DNA of 49,648 nt from a virus: the IMG/VR virus record IMGVR_UViG_3300042465_005627, positions 1 to 49,648 of that record; one strand, given 5' to 3'. Position 1 is the first letter of the stretch. Every line of letters starts with the position of its first letter. A program made the translations under genes and the position numbers. Of the stretch, positions 1 through 5,885 are shown piece after piece. A model generated the notes under the pieces. The model saw only the letters and a list, made by a program, of their open reading frames with translations. It made no database searches and was not told the origin of the DNA.

Positions 1-129
1 CTCCAACCACCGGTCTTGACTCTTGTAACACTATGGATTCTACCCTAGGATCAGTCTCGTTTGAACCGTTTGAACCATTCTTCCACCATGGAATCAGCGT
101 TTTTAACTGGATACCGACTGGTATACAGT

Positions 130-140
130 GGCCCCGCTGC
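130..140 (+). repeat. GGCCCCGCTGC repeat, copy 1
   Basis: Exact 11-mer, also found at 337-347, 8384-8394 and 13464-13474, always outside genes. Here it is followed by AGGGG, so CCCC can pair with GGGG across GCTGCA. Confidence 0.6.
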
Positions 141-336
141 AGGGGTTATGGTGTCATAGTGCTAGACACTAGCTTGTAGTATGTGTGTATGATGTCATAT
201 ACAGCGGCGTGATCAACTCTGAGTCTACGTGCTACCATATCTATACAGTGGTCTTGCTGCCAGCTTTCTCTTACACTGAGATAGAACAGTCTATTCATAC
301 GCCAATAACGCTTGAGCTAGGTGATCTGTTGGCATA

Positions 337-347
337 GGCCCCGCTGC
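337..347 (+). repeat. GGCCCCGCTGC repeat, copy 2
   Basis: Second copy, 27 bases upstream of the -35 box of promoter 375-403. It shares the extension GGCCCCGCTGCTGTA with the copy at 13464. Confidence 0.6.
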
Positions 348-374
348 TGTATATACTAGAATAGCCAAAAACCA

Positions 375-403
375 TTGACACGCTGTTAAAAGTATCGTAT
401 AAT
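375..403 (+). promoter_or_regulatory. Early sigma70-type promoter
   Basis: TTGACA 375-380, 17-base spacer, TATAAT 398-403. An ATG (410) lies at the predicted +1, in frame with the SD-led start at 446. Confidence 0.85.
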
Positions 404-445
404 ATACACATGCTTAAGAAACGAGCACTAGCTAGGAGCAGAGAA

Positions 446-727
446 ATGACATTACCAGATGAAAGATATCGTGCAGTCAAGAATACCATGGAGTTTCTCA
501 TTAGGTTAAGTGCCGGAGAATACCCACGTGTGCCCAAGGCAGTTCGTGAAGAAGCACGATCATTGCTGCGACACTATCCCAACACCTGGGACATGCAACG
601 TGCAGCAGAGGGGGCACCAGAGATATTCCAGGAACGCATGGAGGATCTTCACAGGTTCGTAGCTGCGGGATCACGTCAAGCAGCAGACACCGAAGCGGAA
701 CTCTTGAGAGGATATCGAGAGTTGTAA
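446..727 (+). CDS. BPSL0761-like small protein
   Basis: A 93-residue protein starting MTLPDERYRAV. The start at 446 is chosen because AGGAG lies 7 bases upstream; an in-frame ATG at 410, exactly at the predicted transcription start, would add 12 residues. The opening (TLPDERYRAV, then a helix and a VPKAVREEARSLLRHYP segment) resembles the BPSL0761 family of short proteins known from Burkholderia-like bacteria and their phages; this is recalled similarity, not a search result. Function unknown. It is the first gene after promoter 375-403 and is followed within 10 bases by the tRNA pair. Confidence 0.7.
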   Translation: MTLPDERYRAVKNTMEFLIRLSAGEYPRVPKAVREEARSLLRHYPNTWDMQRAAEGAPEIFQERMEDLHRFVAAGSRQAADTEAELLRGYREL

Positions 728-735
728 CAAGTTTG

Positions 736-813
736 GGGCCTCTAGCTCATGTTGGTTAGAGCAGTGGACTCATAATCCATTGGTGCCGAGTTCGACTCTC
801 GGGGGGCCCACCA
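736..813 (+). tRNA. tRNA with CAT anticodon (Met or Ile2)
   Basis: The cloverleaf closes fully: acceptor GGGCCTC (736-742) with GGGGCCC (803-809, one G-T pair), D stem GCTC/GAGC, anticodon stem GTGGA/TCCAT around loop CTCATAA, T stem CCGAG/CTCGG with loop TTCGACT, discriminator A810 and encoded CCA 811-813. Anticodon CAT (771-773) fits elongator Met or lysidine-modified Ile2; sequence alone does not decide. Transcribed with the upstream gene from promoter 375-403. Confidence 0.93.
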
Positions 814-818
814 CACAG

Positions 819-895
819 CAGCCCTTAGCTCAGTTGGATAGAGCAACAGCCTTCTAAGCTGTAGGTCAGAGGTTCGAATCCTCTAGGGCTGGCCA
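819..895 (+). tRNA. tRNA-Arg (TCT)
   Basis: Acceptor CAGCCCT (819-825) pairs with AGGGCTG (885-891). The D stem is GCTC/GAGC, the anticodon stem ACAGC/GCTGT around CTTCTAA, the T stem AGAGG/CCTCT with loop TTCGAAT, and CCA is encoded at 893-895. Anticodon TCT (853-855) reads AGA. It lies five bases after the CAT tRNA. T4-like phages often carry tRNAs for codons they use more than the host. Confidence 0.95.
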
Positions 896-931
896 CGTTA
901 ACAGCTGCGCAGCAGCAGAGAGAGTAGTAGC

Positions 932-1078
932 ATGTATCAGCATCCGAACCCCATGGATCCCTTTGATGGCGTCAAACGTTGGTATCGCACACTGTGGCCT
1001 GCGCAGCGTGTGGGAGTGTGGCTGTGCTGCGCTGTAGCTGTATACCTAGCATTCCAGTGGGTCACCATGAACCCTTAG
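932..1078 (+). CDS. Small single-pass membrane protein
   Basis: A 48-residue frame, MYQHPNPMDPFDGVKRWYRTL..., with a hydrophobic segment at about residues 27-43 (VGVWLCCAVAVYLAF) and a charged, Trp/Arg-containing N-terminal part. It follows the tRNAs and precedes the next promoter. The SD (GAGAG) is weak. No family recognised; membrane location is inferred from hydrophobicity. Confidence 0.5.
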   Translation: MYQHPNPMDPFDGVKRWYRTLWPAQRVGVWLCCAVAVYLAFQWVTMNP

Positions 1079-1140
1079 ACCGCAGCGAGATACTGAGAAA
1101 CCCAGGAACCCTTAGGGTTATAGGGTCTTTTGCCTTTTGG

Positions 1141-1169
1141 TTGACATTTTGGCTCTGTGGCTGTATACT
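1141..1169 (+). promoter_or_regulatory. Early promoter
   Basis: TTGACA 1141-1146, 17 bases, TATACT 1164-1169, preceded by TTTTGG as at many other promoters here. A weak hairpin AACCC-TTA-GGGTT (1107-1119) lies upstream. Confidence 0.8.
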
Positions 1170-1193
1170 ATGCTTTTACTGAGAGGAGCAGCT

Positions 1194-1364
1194 ATGCCAG
1201 ACCTAGAGCAGAGAGTGCGACTGTTTGAACAGCAAGAACAATTCTTATCTTCCCTCACAGCAGCACAGAGACAGCAGCTGGCTGAGCTGCTCAGAGCAGA
1301 CCTTGTGAAGTTTGATGCTGGCCGTGTTGAGCTCTACATCTACAACACAGAAGATTTTGGTTGA
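1194..1364 (+). CDS. Small acidic helical protein
   Basis: A 56-residue protein (MPDLEQRVRLFEQQEQFL...), rich in Glu/Gln/Leu and probably helical. The ATG at 1194 has GAGAGGAG 7-14 bases upstream and follows its own promoter. The TGA stop lies inside the -35 box (TTGACA) of the next promoter, showing extreme compaction. No family recognised. Confidence 0.7.
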   Translation: MPDLEQRVRLFEQQEQFLSSLTAAQRQQLAELLRADLVKFDAGRVELYIYNTEDFG

Positions 1365-1389
1365 CACTTTGGTGAAAAGGTGCTATAAT
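1361..1389 (+). promoter_or_regulatory. Early promoter, leaderless output
   Basis: TTGACA 1361-1366, 17 bases, TATAAT 1384-1389. Six bases later comes ATG 1396, so the predicted +1 is the A of the start codon. Confidence 0.88.
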
Positions 1390-1395
1390 TATAAC

Positions 1396-1734
1396 ATGAA
1401 CTTAGAAAAGCCCACCCGCAAGAAACGTGTTGACCGCACTCATATCATCTATGAGCTACGTGTCAACGGAGACAACTACATAGGAGTCACTGCCAAAACA
1501 GAGACTACTATTAATAAGTCAGTTCTTGCTCGTGCAGCCAAGCACTTCTATCGTGCCAAACGTGAGAACAAGGACTGGCTGCTTTGCCGGGCCCTGCGTG
1601 GTCTCAACGACAAGAGCGAGATCGAAGTACTAGTTCACGAAACACTGCGAGGCAAGGCCGCTGCCCACAAGCGTGAGGTAGAACTACGTCGCGCAATTAA
1701 CCCTACGCTGAACACGGATGTTCGTGGGGACTGA
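1396..1734 (+). CDS. GIY-YIG-like small protein, possible nuclease
   Basis: A 112-residue protein. After a basic start (KPTRKKRVDR) comes IIYELRVNGDNYIGVTAKT, which resembles the first strands of GIY-YIG nucleases (YxL..G..YIGxT). The C-terminal stretch has E and then INPTLNTD, like the Glu and N-P-x-LN end of that fold. The canonical GIY tripeptide is not exact, so activity is uncertain. Start 1396 has no SD and lies at the predicted +1 of its promoter, implying a leaderless mRNA. Alternatives: a homing-type relic or a DNA-binding protein. Confidence 0.62.
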   Translation: MNLEKPTRKKRVDRTHIIYELRVNGDNYIGVTAKTETTINKSVLARAAKHFYRAKRENKDWLLCRALRGLNDKSEIEVLVHETLRGKAAAHKREVELRRAINPTLNTDVRGD

Positions 1735-1763
1735 TTGACAGAGTGGCAAAACACTGCTATAAT
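1735..1763 (+). promoter_or_regulatory. Early promoter
   Basis: TTGACA 1735-1740, 17 bases, TATAAT 1758-1763. ATG 1770 lies at the predicted +1, and a second in-frame, SD-led ATG at 1788 follows. Confidence 0.88.
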
Positions 1764-1787
1764 ACACACATGTTAACAAGGAGCGAT

Positions 1788-1958
1788 ATGATTACAGAAG
1801 ACATTAACGTTATCGAAGGCATCAAAGCCCGTTTGAATACAGGCATGCTGGAGACCATGATCTACATTGATGCTAACTCAGAAGAGTTCACCCTGGCAGA
1901 GCTTAGGGCCTACTTTAGAGTCAAAGCAGAATTCCAAAAATTGTTTGAACCAGCCTAA
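1788..1958 (+). CDS. Small acidic protein
   Basis: A 56-residue protein (MITEDINVIEGIKARL...). The start at 1788 has AAGGAG nine bases upstream. An in-frame leaderless ATG at 1770 would add MLTRSD, so two isoforms are possible. Predicted mostly helical and acidic; no family recognised. First gene of a unit with the next gene. Confidence 0.7.
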   Translation: MITEDINVIEGIKARLNTGMLETMIYIDANSEEFTLAELRAYFRVKAEFQKLFEPA

Positions 1959-1969
1959 GGAGACCCAGC

Positions 1970-2179
1970 ATGGCACAGGTAGAAGGCAGGACCGTCAAGG
2001 TTGGGGACTGGGTGGGCTTCAAGGCTGATGTTGAACAATGTGGGCAGATCATAGAGATCAAGAGCAGCTACATGGGGCACGCTCTGGTCCTAGAGAACAA
2101 GGCAGGGTTCCACGGTGACTACATTGGTGGGCAAACAATAACCACAGAGCAGGCCAGGGATTGTTGGCTGGAAGGTTGA
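1970..2179 (+). CDS. Small SH3-like/KOW-like protein of unknown role
   Basis: A 69-residue protein. The sequence GRTVKVGDWVGFKADVEQCGQI has the beta-strand pattern of small SH3-like barrels, followed by GDYIGGQTITTEQARDCW. The SD TAAGGAG precedes ATG 1970, 12 bases after the previous stop. Its stop overlaps the TTGACA box of the next promoter. The fold guess is weak. Confidence 0.68.
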   Translation: MAQVEGRTVKVGDWVGFKADVEQCGQIIEIKSSYMGHALVLENKAGFHGDYIGGQTITTEQARDCWLEG

Positions 2180-2204
2180 CAAAGCAGCAGCTTGATGCTA
2201 TAAT
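2176..2204 (+). promoter_or_regulatory. Early promoter
   Basis: TTGACA 2176-2181, 17 bases, TATAAT 2199-2204, then a leader ending TAGGAGCGAACT before ATG 2238. Confidence 0.88.
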
Positions 2205-2237
2205 AGACACTTACACTAACAAACATAGGAGCGAACT

Positions 2238-2507
2238 ATGAAAGCATTAGAGAAGTTTATAGAGCAGAAGAATCACTGGAACTCATTCTTCCAGGGCGAG
2301 CAATACGAGATCGCTACACGCCAAGGGCGTCAACGTGTAGCGGACATGATTGACTCTGCACTAAGTCCAGAAAACCTAACATGCGACGGAGAGCTGCCTA
2401 GAGCAGAGGTACAACGCCGCTACAAGGAATTGATGACAGCTGCCAAGCAGTTGAAGAAGTTGGATCCGTCAGTTACATTCTACGAATATTCAGAGGAGAT
2501 TGCATAA
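2238..2507 (+). CDS. Hypothetical helical protein
   Basis: An 89-residue protein, MKALEKFIEQKNHWNSFF..., predicted mainly helical, with charged residues spread along it. SD AGGAGCGA is well spaced. Its stop overlaps the next start (TAATG), so the two are translationally coupled. No family recognised. Confidence 0.75.
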   Translation: MKALEKFIEQKNHWNSFFQGEQYEIATRQGRQRVADMIDSALSPENLTCDGELPRAEVQRRYKELMTAAKQLKKLDPSVTFYEYSEEIA

Positions 2508-2941
2508 TGGGCACACGATCAAGAGTAGCAGTCATGCATGGCGATGTCTGCAAAAGCGTCTACTGTCACTATGATGGCTATCTAGACTACACAGGCCGCA
2601 TCCTGCAGGCCCACTATGATTCCACAGCAGCAAATGAGTTGATTGCACGTGGGGACAATTCGGGCGTCAAAGAGACTCTAGCTGAGATGAACTTCTACGA
2701 GGATCGGGAAGCTGAGGGTGAGGACGTTGAAGAGTTTGTTAACAGCACTCCCTGGGCAGTGGCACACTCATTCGAAGAGTTCCTTGATCAGGTCCAGGGT
2801 TGCTATGGTGAATACTACTATGTCATGCGGGATGGAGTATGGTATGCGGGTTGCGTATACGACACTGAGGGCTTGATCAAGAACGGTTTGGTTGCACTCA
2901 AAGACGCAATTGCTGCGATAGAAGCAGCAGATGTGGCATAA
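2507..2941 (+). CDS. Conserved phage protein (YCHxDGY family)
   Basis: A 144-residue protein starting MGTRSRVAVMHGDVCKSVYCHYDGYLDYTG. The RxRVAV...YCHYDGY pattern is a recurrent, functionally uncharacterised family in T4-like and other large phages (usually YCHWDGY). The middle is acidic and the C-terminus Ala-rich. Coupled to the previous gene by a one-base overlap. The conserved Cys-His pair could bind a metal; that is inference. Confidence 0.82.
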   Translation: MGTRSRVAVMHGDVCKSVYCHYDGYLDYTGRILQAHYDSTAANELIARGDNSGVKETLAEMNFYEDREAEGEDVEEFVNSTPWAVAHSFEEFLDQVQGCYGEYYYVMRDGVWYAGCVYDTEGLIKNGLVALKDAIAAIEAADVA

Positions 2942-2954
2942 AAACAACAGGCCA

Positions 2955-2983
2955 CAAACAGGGGTTGACAACTCCCCTGTTTG
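2955..2983. promoter_or_regulatory. Inverted repeat enclosing a -35 box
   Basis: CAAACAGGGG (2955-2964) and CCCCTGTTTG (2974-2983) are perfect 10-base arms around TTGACAACT, whose first six bases are the -35 box of promoter 2965-2993. This suggests an operator, or an extruded or transcribed hairpin; no T-run follows, so it is not a standard terminator. Confidence 0.7.
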
Positions 2984-2993
2984 AGTGCATAAT
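2965..2993 (+). promoter_or_regulatory. Early promoter with dyad at -35
   Basis: TTGACA 2965-2970, 17 bases, CATAAT 2988-2993. ATG 3001 lies about one base past the predicted +1 and is in frame with the SD-led start at 3031. Confidence 0.8.
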
Positions 2994-3030
2994 AGAGACT
3001 ATGTTAACAACACACACAGGAGCGAAATCC

Positions 3031-4131
3031 ATGCGTATCACACTAAGCCAAGGCCAATACGGCGCCAAAAGCAATCAGATCTATCCCGGCATTGAACTGG
3101 ATATGGTTGGGGACTTTGTCACAGAAGCCAACAACGGTTGGGAAGGCTACATCAAGGCTCGCTCAGGCTACAACATCAAGGGTGGCGGCGAGACCTGCAA
3201 GGTCTGGTGCAACCAAAGTGACATTGCTACCATGGCGGCTCCAGCAGGCGTTACCATGTTGCAGGCTCTGGCTAAACCCGCTAAGGCTGGCAAGAACGAT
3301 GCTACTGTTACAGACTTTACGCAGGTCAAAGTGCCAGACTCTGCTGTCGCAGACGAAACTGATGAGCAGATCATCGAGCGCACTAGACTGCGCTTTGAGA
3401 TCCTCAAGGACATGACCAAAGCAGTCAAGACTGGTGACGTTCGTGCTATGATCGTCACAGGCCCTCCAGGTGTGGGCAAGAGCTTTGGTGTTGAAGAAGT
3501 TCTAGCCAAAGATGACCTGTTCGATCTCATGGGACAGCGCAAGCCCAAGTATGAGATCGTCAAGGGTGCTATGAGTGCCATTGGCCTGTATAGCAAGCTC
3601 TACAAATACAGTGATCCCAAGAACATCATTGTGTTCGATGACTGCGACTCAATCCTTTTGGACGACGTTGCACTTAACATTCTCAAGGCCGCTTTGGACA
3701 CTTCAAAGAAGCGTACCATTTCGTGGAACACTGACAGCCGTGTGCTACGCTCAGAAGGAGTGCCTGACAAGTTTGATTTCAAGGGCGGTGCTATCTTTAT
3801 CACCAACTTGAAGTTTGAGAATGTTCGCTCTAAGAAACTGCAGGAGCACTTGGCGGCCCTAGAGTCACGCTGTCACTTCATCGATCTGCGCATGGACACA
3901 GACCGTGAGAAGGTTCTGCGTATCAAGCAGATCGTCAAAGACGGCATGTTGGACTCCTATGAGCTTGAGGATGTTGCCAAGGACGAGATCGTGGACTTCA
4001 TCCTTGAGAACCGTAGCCATATGCGAGAGCTGAGCCTGCGAACTGTTTTGAAGTGTGCAGACTTGAAGAAGAGCTTCCCTACTAACTGGCAGAACATGGC
4101 CAAGGTCACTGTTATGAAGGGCATGGCCTAA
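3031..4131 (+). CDS. AAA family ATPase
   Basis: A 366-residue ATPase. Walker A GPPGVGKS is at about residues 144-151, Walker B IIVFDDCD at about 199-206, and a sensor-like ITN lies in IFITNLKFE. The first ~100 residues form a separate, probably beta-rich domain. Start 3031 has AGGAG at spacing 8; an in-frame ATG at 3001 lies near the transcription start and would add 10 residues. It is likely an early-expressed remodelling ATPase. The target is unknown; it is not gene 44 (no RFC signature). Confidence 0.88.
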   Translation: MRITLSQGQYGAKSNQIYPGIELDMVGDFVTEANNGWEGYIKARSGYNIKGGGETCKVWCNQSDIATMAAPAGVTMLQALAKPAKAGKNDATVTDFTQVKVPDSAVADETDEQIIERTRLRFEILKDMTKAVKTGDVRAMIVTGPPGVGKSFGVEEVLAKDDLFDLMGQRKPKYEIVKGAMSAIGLYSKLYKYSDPKNIIVFDDCDSILLDDVALNILKAALDTSKKRTISWNTDSRVLRSEGVPDKFDFKGGAIFITNLKFENVRSKKLQEHLAALESRCHFIDLRMDTDREKVLRIKQIVKDGMLDSYELEDVAKDEIVDFILENRSHMRELSLRTVLKCADLKKSFPTNWQNMAKVTVMKGMA

Positions 4132-4132
4132 T

Positions 4133-4348
4133 ATGAGTGAGTGCCAATACATAGGGTCAGAGCAACGACAGTGGCCCTACACCATGTGTGGACAAAAGAA
4201 TCTTGAGGGCAAGAGCTATTGTGCAGATCACTATTGGGTGGTCTACAAGAAAGGAAGCTCTAACCTCAAGAACAACACCAAGGCCATTGATGCAGAGATC
4301 GCAGAGCTGAAACGGCTACAAGAACTCGAGGAGATTGAAAATGTTTGA
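4133..4348 (+). CDS. GcrA-like Cys/His zinc-binding protein
   Basis: A 71-residue protein. Cys4, Cys19, Cys30 and His33 form C-x14-C-x10-C-x2-H, with CGQ and SYCADH resembling the C-terminal zinc region of GcrA cell-cycle regulators (CG...YCxxH). The rest is a helical Lys/Glu tail. It follows the AAA ATPase by one base and overlaps the next gene by eight. It may regulate transcription or bind RNA polymerase; that is inference from the motif. Confidence 0.72.
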   Translation: MSECQYIGSEQRQWPYTMCGQKNLEGKSYCADHYWVVYKKGSSNLKNNTKAIDAEIAELKRLQELEEIENV

Positions 4349-4541
4349 TAGTATCGTAAAGGTCACCGTGGCCATAGCACTGATCATCCTGCTATTGGCC
4401 ATTGGACCCTGGTTGGTGATTTGGGCCCTGAATACTCTGTTCCCTGTGCTGGCTATCCAGTTCACATTTTGGACATGGTGTGCTGTGGTTATCTTGGGCA
4501 CGTTCTTTCGAGCGAATGTGTCTGTAAAACGGAAGGATTGA
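4341..4541 (+). CDS. Small two-segment membrane protein
   Basis: A 66-residue protein with hydrophobic stretches at about residues 7-28 (VTVAIALIILLLAIGPWLVIWAL) and 35-55, ending in basic NVSVKRKD. ATG 4341 has GAGGAG seven bases upstream, inside the previous gene. Likely an inner-membrane protein; no family recognised. Confidence 0.72.
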   Translation: MFDSIVKVTVAIALIILLLAIGPWLVIWALNTLFPVLAIQFTFWTWCAVVILGTFFRANVSVKRKD

Positions 4542-4543
4542 GC

Positions 4544-4572
4544 TTGACCTTAGATCAGCGTTCTGTTATTAT
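4544..4572 (+). promoter_or_regulatory. Probable promoter
   Basis: TTGACC 4544-4549, 17 bases, TATTAT 4567-4572; an overlapping TATAAT at 4570-4575 would give a 20-base spacer. The leader to ATG 4620 contains AAAGGAAA. Confidence 0.65.
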
Positions 4573-4619
4573 AATAAAACGCTGATGAAGTTCAGCTCAA
4601 CAACAAAGGAAACTTAAAC

Positions 4620-4889
4620 ATGAAACGTTTCAATCCAGAAACAAAGACTTTCAAGGTCTTCAACGCACTCTACAATGGTGCAGCTCTTACAGCAGCTCAA
4701 GCTCGTAAAATGGGTGTAGGCAACCTGTCAGCAGAAGTCAGCCGCATCAAGCAGAATGGTTATGCTGTTTATGCTAACCAACGCACAGCAGGCAATGGCG
4801 TGACTGTCACAGAATACGTCATGGGCCAGCCAAGCCGTGAAATCGTTGCTCTAGGCTACAAGGCCAAGGCATTGGGCATCACTCTTTAA
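4620..4889 (+). CDS. Winged-helix/HTH-like DNA-binding protein
   Basis: An 89-residue basic protein. The core FKVFNALYNGAALTAAQARKMGVGNLSAEVSRIKQNGYAVY has the layout of a winged helix: helix, ALTAAQARKMG turn, recognition helix NLSAEVSRIKQ, then the NGYAVYAN wing. Probably a transcriptional or replication regulator. Single-gene unit with its own promoter, a structured 3' element (4899-4933) and a strong terminator. Confidence 0.75.
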   Translation: MKRFNPETKTFKVFNALYNGAALTAAQARKMGVGNLSAEVSRIKQNGYAVYANQRTAGNGVTVTEYVMGQPSREIVALGYKAKALGITL

Positions 4890-4898
4890 TTAGGGTTT

Positions 4899-4933
4899 CA
4901 AAGACAAGCCGATTCGCTCCCGGGGCGTCTTTG
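4899..4933 (+). ncRNA. 3'-UTR two-stem RNA element A with anti-SD loop
   Basis: Outer stem CAAAGAC (4899-4905) / GTCTTTG (4927-4933), internal loop, inner stem CCG (4909-4911) / CGG (4921-4923), apical bases ATTCGCTCC. TTCGCTCC is the exact reverse complement of GGAGCGAA, the ribosome-binding leader of many genes in this window. Element B at 11877-11915 has the same architecture with a different outer stem. A terminator follows two bases later. Confidence 0.6.
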
Positions 4934-4935
4934 GA

Positions 4936-4964
4936 GGGTGTTGTAGAAATACAACACCCTTTTT
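4936..4964 (+). terminator. Strong intrinsic terminator
   Basis: Ten-base perfect stem GGGTGTTGTA / TACAACACCC with loop GAAA (4946-4949), followed by TTTTT. Confidence 0.93.
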
Positions 4965-4990
4965 CTTTGGCCGGCACTCTCCAAAAGAGG

Positions 4991-5019
4991 TTGACAGATT
5001 GGATACATAGTGCTATAAT
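4991..5019 (+). promoter_or_regulatory. Early promoter
   Basis: TTGACA 4991-4996, 17 bases, TATAAT 5014-5019. The leader has the common form ACACATAGTAACAAGGAGCG. Confidence 0.9.
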
Positions 5020-5047
5020 AGACACATAGTAACAAGGAGCGACGCAA

Positions 5048-5170
5048 ATGGCATTTAATTACGAAAAATACTACGCAACACTTTTCCGTAAGCGTGGCTA
5101 TTATCTAATCAACGGTGTTTGGTACTACGATGCAGAAGGCAAGTACCAAGTATACGACACTTCACGCTAA
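5048..5170 (+). CDS. Tyr-rich 40-residue protein
   Basis: Starts MAFNYEKYYATLF and has the pattern YYLINGVWYYDAEGKYQVYD. SD AAGGAG precedes ATG 5048 after a full consensus leader, which supports expression. Nine of 40 residues are Tyr. Function unknown. First gene of a two-gene unit; the next gene's SD begins at its stop codon. Confidence 0.72.
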   Translation: MAFNYEKYYATLFRKRGYYLINGVWYYDAEGKYQVYDTSR

Positions 5171-5179
5171 GGAGCGAAT

Positions 5180-5809
5180 ATGCAATTCACAGCAGATCAA
5201 GTATGGGGTGCCGCGGTAGCTGCAGATCGTATCAACGGGGGCTATCTCAAAGAGCCTGTATACGCTCAAAACCTAGATGTGATCGAGAAGCAGGCCAACA
5301 AGCAGATGGTCAAGGATTGGCTCCGCAGTAACACCTTCTCACTGATCACAGCTGCAGATATCGAAAGGGGTCGTGAGGTTCGCAACTACTTCAACGGCTT
5401 TCTACTCAAAGAGATCGCAGGCCAGATCAACGACTTCGAACGTCAGGCCCTGAAGATCGCCCAAAAGGATGAGTTCACAGGGCGCGATATGTATGATTTC
5501 GCTGTGGTCTCATGCTTGCCAGCTGCTATGCTGCGAGATCAATCCAAGAAAGAACTCACAACTGAGATCAGGTTCAGCACCCAGCTTGCTGCTGCTGTAG
5601 GTGATCGCATCCAGGGGGACATCGAAGTGGTCAAATGCTACTGGAACCAGAACTATGGCAAGTGGCGTGTCACGGCCCGTATGGGTGAGAGCTTTGTGGA
5701 CTTTTGGGCTTCTGAGGAGTTCAAGGGCACAGTCAGCATCAAGGCCAAGGTCAAAGCCCAGCGTGGCGATAATACAACACAGTTGAATTATGTGAAAATC
5801 ATAGGTTGA
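5180..5809 (+). CDS. Hypothetical protein, 209 residues
   Basis: MQFTADQVWGAAVAADRING..., with a mainly helical N-terminal two-thirds and a C-terminal part (DIEVVKCYWNQNYGKWRVTARM...FKGTVSIKAKVKAQ) that looks like beta strands. SD TAAGGAGCGA precedes ATG 5180. The stop overlaps the TTGACA of the next promoter. Family not recognised. An Asn/Lys/Gln-rich helical half plus a beta C-terminus could be a nucleic-acid-binding protein, but no motif proves it. Confidence 0.78.
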   Translation: MQFTADQVWGAAVAADRINGGYLKEPVYAQNLDVIEKQANKQMVKDWLRSNTFSLITAADIERGREVRNYFNGFLLKEIAGQINDFERQALKIAQKDEFTGRDMYDFAVVSCLPAAMLRDQSKKELTTEIRFSTQLAAAVGDRIQGDIEVVKCYWNQNYGKWRVTARMGESFVDFWASEEFKGTVSIKAKVKAQRGDNTTQLNYVKIIG

Positions 5810-5834
5810 CAACTGAGCAGATTGGTGTTATACT
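5806..5834 (+). promoter_or_regulatory. Early promoter
   Basis: TTGACA 5806-5811, 17 bases, TATACT 5829-5834. The leader to ATG 5886 is unusually long (about 45 bases) and contains GTTTTAACCGTTTTTAACT. Confidence 0.82.
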
Positions 5835-5885
5835 TATGATACTGAGAGATTAATTGTTTTAACCGTTTTTAACTAGCGAGGTCTT

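Larger units (their letters stand above)
1..445. other. Left-edge region without a convincing gene
   Basis: No coding frame is well supported here. The segment holds two copies of GGCCCCGCTGC (130-140, 337-347), three related TATACAGYGG strings near 122, 198 and 242, a CCCC-GCTGCA-GGGG hairpin near 132-145 and a GCTAG-ACA-CTAGC hairpin near 163-175. It ends in promoter 375-403. It could be the 3' untranslated tail of an upstream operon or a small regulatory RNA region; neither is proven. Confidence 0.5.

Noticed and set aside
33-179. Open plus-strand frame of 48 residues at the left edge (MDSTLGSVSFEPF...)
   Set aside because: No Shine-Dalgarno, no clear promoter with correct spacing, and it runs through repeat and hairpin sequence; kept as part of the uncoding left region.
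295-537. Minus-strand 80-residue frame
   Set aside because: It lies antisense across promoter 375-403 and the well-supported gene at 446; composition is unlike the phage proteins.
3168-3596. Long minus-strand frame inside the AAA ATPase gene
   Set aside because: Mirror of a strongly supported ATPase frame; no independent start signals.
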